A stretch of 58,611 bases of DNA from Pseudomonas sp. B6002 (GTDB lineage Bacteria; Pseudomonadota; Gammaproteobacteria; Pseudomonadales; Pseudomonadaceae): positions 333,121-391,731 of the forward strand of contig NZ_JACAOY010000006.1 in assembly GCF_013385985.1 (NCBI RefSeq), written 5' to 3'. Both the position numbers and the translations under genes were made by a program. Every line of letters starts with the position of its first letter. Positions within the stretch are counted from its first letter, which is position 1. Below, in pieces: positions 53,892-58,611 of this stretch. A model generated the notes under the pieces. It was not told where the DNA came from and did no database searches. It saw nothing but the letters and a program-made list of their open reading frames with translations.

Positions 53892-54914
53892 TCATGAGCG
53901 TGGGTCGAAGGCATCACGTAATGCCTCGCCGATAAAAACCAGCAGCGACAGGATCAGCGCCAGTGTGAAGAACGCCGTCAAGCCCAGCCAGGGCGCCTGC
54001 AGGTTCTGTTTGCCCTGGGCGATCAGTTCACCCAGGGACGCGCTGCCGGCGGGCATGCCAAAGCCAAGGAAATCCAGGGCGCTCAGGGTAGAGATCGCCC
54101 CGGTCAAGATGAACGGCAGGTAACTCAAGGTGGCGGTCATGGCATTGGGCAGGATGTGCCGGCGGATGATCTTGTCATCGCCCAGGCCCAGGGCCCGTGC
54201 CGCCTTGACGTATTCCAGGTTGCGCCCGCGCAGGAACTCGGCGCGCACCACGTCCACCAGGGCCAGCCAGGAGAACAGCGCCATGATCCCCAGCAGCCAC
54301 CAGAAGTTGGGTTCCACGAACCCCGACAGGATGATCAACAGGTACAGCACCGGCAGCCCAGACCACACTTCCAGTACGCGCTGGCCGAGCAAGTCCACCC
54401 AGCCGCCGTAATAGCCTTGCAGCGCGCCGGCCGCGATACCGATGGCGGCGCTGATGGCGGTGAGTGCCAGGGCAAACAGGATCGACACCCGCGCACCGAA
54501 GATCACCCGCGCCAGCACATCTCGCGACTGGTCATCGGTGCCCAGCCAGTTCACCGCCGACGGCGGGCTGGGGGCAGGGCGGGTCAGTTCGTAGTTGGGC
54601 GTGTCTTCACTGAAGGGGATGGGTGGGAACAGCATCCAGCCGCCGTCGTGCTCGATCAGCTTTTTCACGTAGTCACTGCGATAGTCGGCCTGGAATGGCA
54701 GCTGCCCACCGAACTGTTGCTCGGTGTAGCGCTTGAACACCGGGAAATACAGCTCGTTCTTGAAACTCAGCACCAAGGGCTTGTCGTTGGCGATCAGCTC
54801 GCCGCCCAGGGTCAGGATAAACAGGCCGATGAACATCCACAGCGACCACCAGCCGCGGCGGTTTTTCTTGAACCGTTCGAAACGCCGACGCGCTACAGGA
54901 GACAGATTGAGCAT
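53892..54914 (-). CDS. yejE: YejE, peptide ABC transporter permease
   Basis: A 340-residue inner-membrane permease. Seen: an N-terminal membrane segment, a periplasmic region with PPIPFSEDTPNYEL and GTDDQSRDVLARVIFGARVS, then the DppC-type permease core with its EAA loop (YVKAARALGLGDDKIIRRHILPNA). It starts on the last base of the yejB stop and is followed closely by yejF. Confidence 0.93.
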   Translation of the reverse strand: MLNLSPVARRRFERFKKNRRGWWSLWMFIGLFILTLGGELIANDKPLVLSFKNELYFPVFKRYTEQQFGGQLPFQADYRSDYVKKLIEHDGGWMLFPPIPFSEDTPNYELTRPAPSPPSAVNWLGTDDQSRDVLARVIFGARVSILFALALTAISAAIGIAAGALQGYYGGWVDLLGQRVLEVWSGLPVLYLLIILSGFVEPNFWWLLGIMALFSWLALVDVVRAEFLRGRNLEYVKAARALGLGDDKIIRRHILPNAMTATLSYLPFILTGAISTLSALDFLGFGMPAGSASLGELIAQGKQNLQAPWLGLTAFFTLALILSLLVFIGEALRDAFDPRS

Positions 54915-55975
54915 CAGGCGTTCCTCGCGGCGAAGTCGATACGCGGGTCCACCAGGGTGTAGCAGAGGTCACCGATGAGTTTGATCAAGAGGCCGAACAA
55001 CGTGAAGATAAACAGCGAGCCGAACACCACCGGATAATCCCGGGAGAGGGCGGCCTCGTAGCTCATGCGCCCCAGACCATCAAGGGAAAAGATCACCTCG
55101 ATCAGCAAGGAACCGGCGAAGAACACCGCGATAAACGCCTGGGGAATGCCGGAAATCACCAGCAGCATGGCGTTGCGGAACACATGGCCATAAAGCACAC
55201 GGCGTTCACTCAAGCCTTTGGCGCGGGCGGTCACCACGTACTGGCGCGTGATTTCATTGAGGAACGAGTTCTTGGTGAGGATGGTCAAGGTCGCAAACCC
55301 GCCGATGACCAGCGACGTCACCGGCAATACCAGGTGCCAGAAGTAGTCGGCGACCTTGCCCACGGTGCTCAGTTCTTCGAAGTTTTCCGAGACCAGCCCG
55401 CGCACGGGGAACCAGTTCAACGACGTGCCACCGGCAAACACCACGATCAGGAACATCGCAAACAGAAACGCCGGCATCGCGTAGCCGATCACGATGGCGG
55501 TGCTGCTCCACACGTCAAAGCTGCTGCCATGGCGTACCGCCTTGCGGATACCCAACGGGATCGACACCAGGTAGGTGATCAAGGTGGCCCACAGGCCGAG
55601 GGAGATGGTGACGGGCATTTTTTCCAGGATCAGGTCGATCACCGTCTTGCCGCGAAAGAAGCTGTTGCCAAAATCCAGCTTTGCGTAGCTTTTGAGCATC
55701 AGCCACAGGCGCTCTGGTGCCGGCTTGTCGAAGCCGTATTGTTTTTTGATGTCCTCGATCAGTTTCGGGTCCAGGCCACGGCTGGCGCGGGACCCCGTGC
55801 CGGCACCGTCCCCGCCGGAGCCGCCGACGCCACCGCCGCCGATCCCTTGCAGGTGGGCGATGGCCTGTTCCACCGGGCCGCCGGGAGCGGCCTGCACGAT
55901 CACGAAATTCACCAGCAGGATGATCACCAGCGTCGGGATGATCAGCAGCAAACGCCGCACGATATAGGCAAACAT
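54914..55975 (-). CDS. yejB: YejB, peptide ABC transporter permease
   Basis: A 353-residue inner-membrane permease of the DppB type. Seen: [20 protein letters not shown], a glycine-rich low-complexity stretch (about residues 43-65) before [20 protein letters not shown], and the core [20 protein letters not shown] with EAA loop [20 protein letters not shown]. The glycine-rich insert also occurs, in different form, in E. coli YejB. Overlaps yejA and yejE by one base each. Confidence 0.93.
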   Translation of the reverse strand: MFAYIVRRLLLIIPTLVIILLVNFVIVQAAPGGPVEQAIAHLQGIGGGGVGGSGGDGAGTGSRASRGLDPKLIEDIKKQYGFDKPAPERLWLMLKSYAKLDFGNSFFRGKTVIDLILEKMPVTISLGLWATLITYLVSIPLGIRKAVRHGSSFDVWSSTAIVIGYAMPAFLFAMFLIVVFAGGTSLNWFPVRGLVSENFEELSTVGKVADYFWHLVLPVTSLVIGGFATLTILTKNSFLNEITRQYVVTARAKGLSERRVLYGHVFRNAMLLVISGIPQAFIAVFFAGSLLIEVIFSLDGLGRMSYEAALSRDYPVVFGSLFIFTLFGLLIKLIGDLCYTLVDPRIDFAARNA

Positions 55976-57837
55976 CAGCGGGGCCCTCCGCGTTTTTTCA
56001 GCTCGGCTTGCATCTGTTCATTGGTCAGCGGCACTGGGCTGATTTCCCACCAGGTTTCCAGGGCTTCGTCGTTCTTGGCTTCAACGGCCGGGCGACCGAA
56101 GCGGTTCCACCAGGCAGCGGAGGTGCCGGGTGGGTAGTAGTTGGGAATCCACAGGTAATTCCATTGCAGCACCCGGTCCAGCGCATGGGCGTAGGTGAGC
56201 ATCTGCGCCTGGGTGTTGGCCTTGACCAGGCCCTGGATCAAGCTGTCGACGGCCGGATCCTTGAGCACCATGTAGTTGTTGGCGCCCGGGTCATAAGCGG
56301 CCGCCGAGCCGAAGTAGTTGTACAGCTCCATGCCCGGCGAAGTGGTGACCGGGAAACCGATGACGATCATGTCGTAGTCACGCGCCATGATCCGGTTCAC
56401 GTATTGCGACGAGTCGATGCGGCGGATATTCAGGGTGATGCCGATCTGTGCCAGGTTGCGTTTGTACGGCAGCAGCAGGCGCTCCATGCCGGCCTGGGCA
56501 TTGAGGAAGGTGAACTCCAGCGGCTCGCCGTCGGCGTTCACCAATCTGTCGCCCTTGGGTTTCCAGCCGGCCTGCTCCAGCAGCGCCAGGGCTTGCAATT
56601 GTTTATCGCGAATCATGCCGCTGCCGTCGGTGACAGGCGCCTTGAACACCTGGGTGAACACCTCGTCGGGAATCTTCCCGCGCAGCGGTTCGAGGATGGC
56701 CAACTCTTCTTTGGTCGGCAGTTGGCTGGCAGCCAGCGGGCTGTTGGAGAAGAAACTCTGCTGGCGGATGTACATATTGCGCATCATCTGCCGGTTGGCC
56801 CACTCGAAGTCCCACAGCATCGCCAGGGCCTGGCGCACGCGGCGGTCCTTGAACATCGGTTTTTGCACGTTGAACACATAACCCTGGGCCGGCTGCGGCA
56901 TCTCTTTGGCCAGGTGGTCGCGTTGCAGGCGGCCATCGTCGAGGGCCGGGCCGTTGTAGCCGATGGAATAGCCGGTGGCGGAGAACTCGCGGTTGAAGTC
57001 GTAGGCGCCGCCACGGATCACCTGGCGCGCCACTTCGGTGTCGCCGAAGTACTCCAGGCTCAGGTGGTCGAAGTTGTACAGGCCACGGCTGACGGGCAGG
57101 TCCTTGCCCCACCAGTTGGGGTCACGGGTAAAAGTGATGGTGCTGCCGGAGTCGATCTTGCTGATCGTGTACGGGCCACTGCCCAGCGGGGCTTCGTAGC
57201 CGCCGCCGTTGGCGAAGTCGCGGGTTTTCCACCAGTGCTCGGGGAACACCGGCAGGGTGGCGATATCCAGGGGCAGGGTGCGGTTCTCGTTGCTGGAAAA
57301 ATCAAAGCGGACCTGGCGCTCGCCTTCGACCTCGACGTGCTTGACGTCGGCGAACAGGGTGCGAAAACGCAGGCTGCCTTGGGTCATCAATAGGTCGAAA
57401 CTGTAGCGCACGTCTTCGGCGGTGATGGGCGTGCCGTCGGCAAAGCGCGCCTTGGGGTTCAGGTAGAAGCGCAACGACAGGCCGTCGTCGGCGCATTCCA
57501 TTTTTTCGGCCACCAGGCCGTACACCGTGTAGGGCTCATCCAGGGAGCGTTGGGCCAGGGGCGCATACAGCCAGCCGTCGACCTGGGACACGCCGATGCC
57601 TTTGTCGATATACGGCAGCACGTGGTCGAAACGCCCGATCTCGATGGCGGAGCGCTTGAGGCTGCCGCCCTTGGGGGCGTTGGGGTTGGCATAGTCGAAA
57701 TGGGTGAAACCGGCGGGGTACTTGGCCGGTTCGCCGTATACCGTGAGGTAAGTCTGCGGGGCCGCGATCACGGCCGAACTGGCCAACAGCAGGGCCAGGG
57801 CAGAGCTGAGCAGGGGGATGGAAAAAGCCAATCGCAT
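55975..57837 (-). CDS. yejA: YejA, periplasmic peptide-binding protein
   Basis: A 620-residue family 5 solute-binding protein. Seen: a signal peptide (about residues 1-25, ending VIAA), [20 protein letters not shown] (the YejA-type N-terminus), and the SBP_bac_5 body ([45 protein letters not shown]). It delivers oligopeptides to the YejBE channel. It is the first gene of a tightly overlapping four-gene operon; no clear promoter was identified upstream. Confidence 0.92.
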   Translation of the reverse strand: MRLAFSIPLLSSALALLLASSAVIAAPQTYLTVYGEPAKYPAGFTHFDYANPNAPKGGSLKRSAIEIGRFDHVLPYIDKGIGVSQVDGWLYAPLAQRSLDEPYTVYGLVAEKMECADDGLSLRFYLNPKARFADGTPITAEDVRYSFDLLMTQGSLRFRTLFADVKHVEVEGERQVRFDFSSNENRTLPLDIATLPVFPEHWWKTRDFANGGGYEAPLGSGPYTISKIDSGSTITFTRDPNWWGKDLPVSRGLYNFDHLSLEYFGDTEVARQVIRGGAYDFNREFSATGYSIGYNGPALDDGRLQRDHLAKEMPQPAQGYVFNVQKPMFKDRRVRQALAMLWDFEWANRQMMRNMYIRQQSFFSNSPLAASQLPTKEELAILEPLRGKIPDEVFTQVFKAPVTDGSGMIRDKQLQALALLEQAGWKPKGDRLVNADGEPLEFTFLNAQAGMERLLLPYKRNLAQIGITLNIRRIDSSQYVNRIMARDYDMIVIGFPVTTSPGMELYNYFGSAAAYDPGANNYMVLKDPAVDSLIQGLVKANTQAQMLTYAHALDRVLQWNYLWIPNYYPPGTSAAWWNRFGRPAVEAKNDEALETWWEISPVPLTNEQMQAELKKRGGPR

Positions 57838-57916
57838 TATCAGCCTTGAGCGCCGGGTGAACAGGAATAAGGATTTGTACGCTAACGGCGTGAGCGTCGC
57901 CAGTCATCACATGCAC

Positions 57917-57942
57917 AACGGCCCACCAGAGGGCGGGCCGTT
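57917..57942. terminator. Hairpin between ppiC copy 2 and yejA
   Basis: An 8-bp stem AACGGCCC/GGGCCGTT (57917-57924, 57935-57942) with a 10-nt loop, 25 nt past the ppiC stop. It is probably the ppiC terminator, although the T-run on the minus strand is poor. Confidence 0.55.
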
Positions 57943-57967
57943 GTTTATAGCATCAATGCAGACAGGA

Positions 57968-58249
57968 TCAGTCCTGGCGGCTGGTGACTTCCAGCAGGTG
58001 GTAACCGAACTGGGTTTTCACCGGGCCTTGCACGGTGTTGACCGGGGCGCTGAACACGACGGTGTCGAATTCCTTGACCATCTGGCCTGGACCGAACGAA
58101 CCCAGGTTGCCGCCGTCGCGGCTGGAAGGGCAGCTGGAGTTGGCTTTGGCGATCTCTGCGAAATCGGCGCCGCCTTCGATTTGGGCCTTGAGTTCGTTGC
58201 ACTTGTCTTCAGTGGAAACGAGGATGTGACGGGCGGTGGCTTTGGCCAT
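57968..58249 (-). CDS. ppiC: Parvulin-type peptidyl-prolyl isomerase, PpiC-like (copy 2)
   Basis: A 93-residue cytoplasmic parvulin. Seen: MAKATARHILVSTEDKCNEL, the NSSCPSSRDGGNLGSFGPGQM block and the final KTQFGYHLLEV. ATG 58249 has AAGGAG 9 nt upstream; a longer frame to 58321 has no support. Length equals E. coli PpiC (93), which it resembles more than does copy 1 at 43222-43497. The start region contains the small inverted repeat GGAGTTACTCC, overlapping the ribosome-binding site. Confidence 0.93.
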   Translation of the reverse strand: MAKATARHILVSTEDKCNELKAQIEGGADFAEIAKANSSCPSSRDGGNLGSFGPGQMVKEFDTVVFSAPVNTVQGPVKTQFGYHLLEVTSRQD

Positions 58250-58487
58250 GGGGAGTAACTCCTTGAGTAAAAAGGGTGAGCCTACCGGATTCAGGCGGTT
58301 ATTTCCTGGCAAAGTTCCCATGGATTGTTTGAGCGGCCTTTGGCTTGCCTACAACGTTGGAGGGTGTACCGAACCTGTGGGAGGGGGCTTGCTCCCGAAG
58401 GCGATAGCATTGCCTCATCAGGATCTGGCTGGTAGGAGCCGGCTTGCCGGCGATGGCTATGTGTAGGGCGCTGGAGCTTTTTGGTCG
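58250..58487. other. Gene-free region with single REP-type fragments
   Basis: It contains a lone GTGGGAGGGGGCTTGC-type repeat (58376-58408, a fourth REP subtype) and a lone GTAGGAGCCGG REP (58432-58452), neither paired. No credible coding region is seen. Confidence 0.6.
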
Positions 58488-58542
58488 GAGTACATATCCG
58501 TTTCTTCGGTAATGACAGCTTATGGTTCCGCCCTTACGGCGG
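58488..58542 (-). repeat. Dispersed 55-nt element, copy 2
   Basis: Inverted copy of the element at 1-55, the same length and with 46 of 55 positions identical. It is followed to the window end by another sequence typical of Pseudomonas dispersed repeats (CAAAGTAAGCAAAGGGC). Confidence 0.6.
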
Positions 58543-58611
58543 CTCACTTTGGAAAAGCCGGAATGCCGGCCCAGCCCAAAGTAAGCAAAGGGCTCTTGCC
58601 CCAACACTCGG

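Noticed and set aside
58299-58607. 102-codon minus-strand frame at the right end
   Set aside because: It translates dispersed repeats and REP sequence (for example AIAGKPAPT, a standard REP translation) and has no domain.

Overview
The window reads as chromosome of a fluorescent Pseudomonas (P. fluorescens complex). The DNA is GC-rich. Nearly every gene is a typical Pseudomonas gene: the lexA2-imuA-imuB-dnaE2 mutagenesis cassette, an OprD-type porin, an HglS-type 2-oxoadipate dioxygenase, an HbcR-type 3-hydroxybutyrate locus and a yejABEF transporter. The gaps are full of short REP palindromes of at least four related types, as is usual in that group. I see no rRNA, tRNA, CRISPR, phage or insertion sequence. 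The assignment is an inference from gene content.

Layout. 1-10.4 kb: a DNA-damage block, with LexA2 and the ImuA/ImuB/DnaE2 translesion mutasome, then a hybrid sensor kinase translationally coupled to a UvrA-like ATPase. 10.4-19.6 kb: transketolase, a YdcH-type small protein, the lysine-catabolic HglS enzyme, an OprD porin, a GH63-type glucosidase and an unknown secreted protein. 19.8-25 kb: SCP2 and histidine-phosphatase genes, SohB protease, a DHA2 exporter with a divergent LysR regulator, and a degraded tail of a dihydroxyacetone kinase. 25.1-26.9 kb: a TerC/CBS membrane protein behind an unusual leader.

26.9-35.3 kb (minus strand): a five-gene operon with every junction overlapping, wecB-nfrB-nfrA-DUF4434-GGDEF. 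It encodes a ManNAc-forming epimerase, a glycosyltransferase with c-di-GMP-binding MshEN-like modules, an NfrA-type outer-membrane export protein (phage N4 receptor family), a YbcH-like periplasmic protein and a membrane diguanylate cyclase. In E. coli the corresponding parts are scattered; here they form one transcription unit with an ANR/FNR-like site upstream. This is the best candidate for a noteworthy system in the window.

36.4-43.1 kb: a polar amino-acid-type ABC transporter, a RidA enamine deaminase, an IclR regulator, a D-serine dehydratase/D-threonine aldolase-type PLP enzyme and a 2-keto-3-deoxygluconate-type kinase. Together they look like an amino-acid or amino-sugar-acid catabolic island, with D-glucosaminate as my favoured substrate. 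A sigma-54 promoter and a palindromic operator precede it.

43.2-52.2 kb: a parvulin PpiC, a second hybrid sensor kinase, and a 3-hydroxybutyrate/acetoacetate module (acetoacetyl-CoA synthetase, 3-hydroxybutyrate dehydrogenase, GntP-family permease, sigma-54 activator of HbcR type) with a clear -24/-12 promoter. 52.3-58.2 kb: yejA-yejB-yejE-yejF peptide ABC transporter and a second parvulin. The extreme ends of the window carry two inverted copies of a 55-nt dispersed element.
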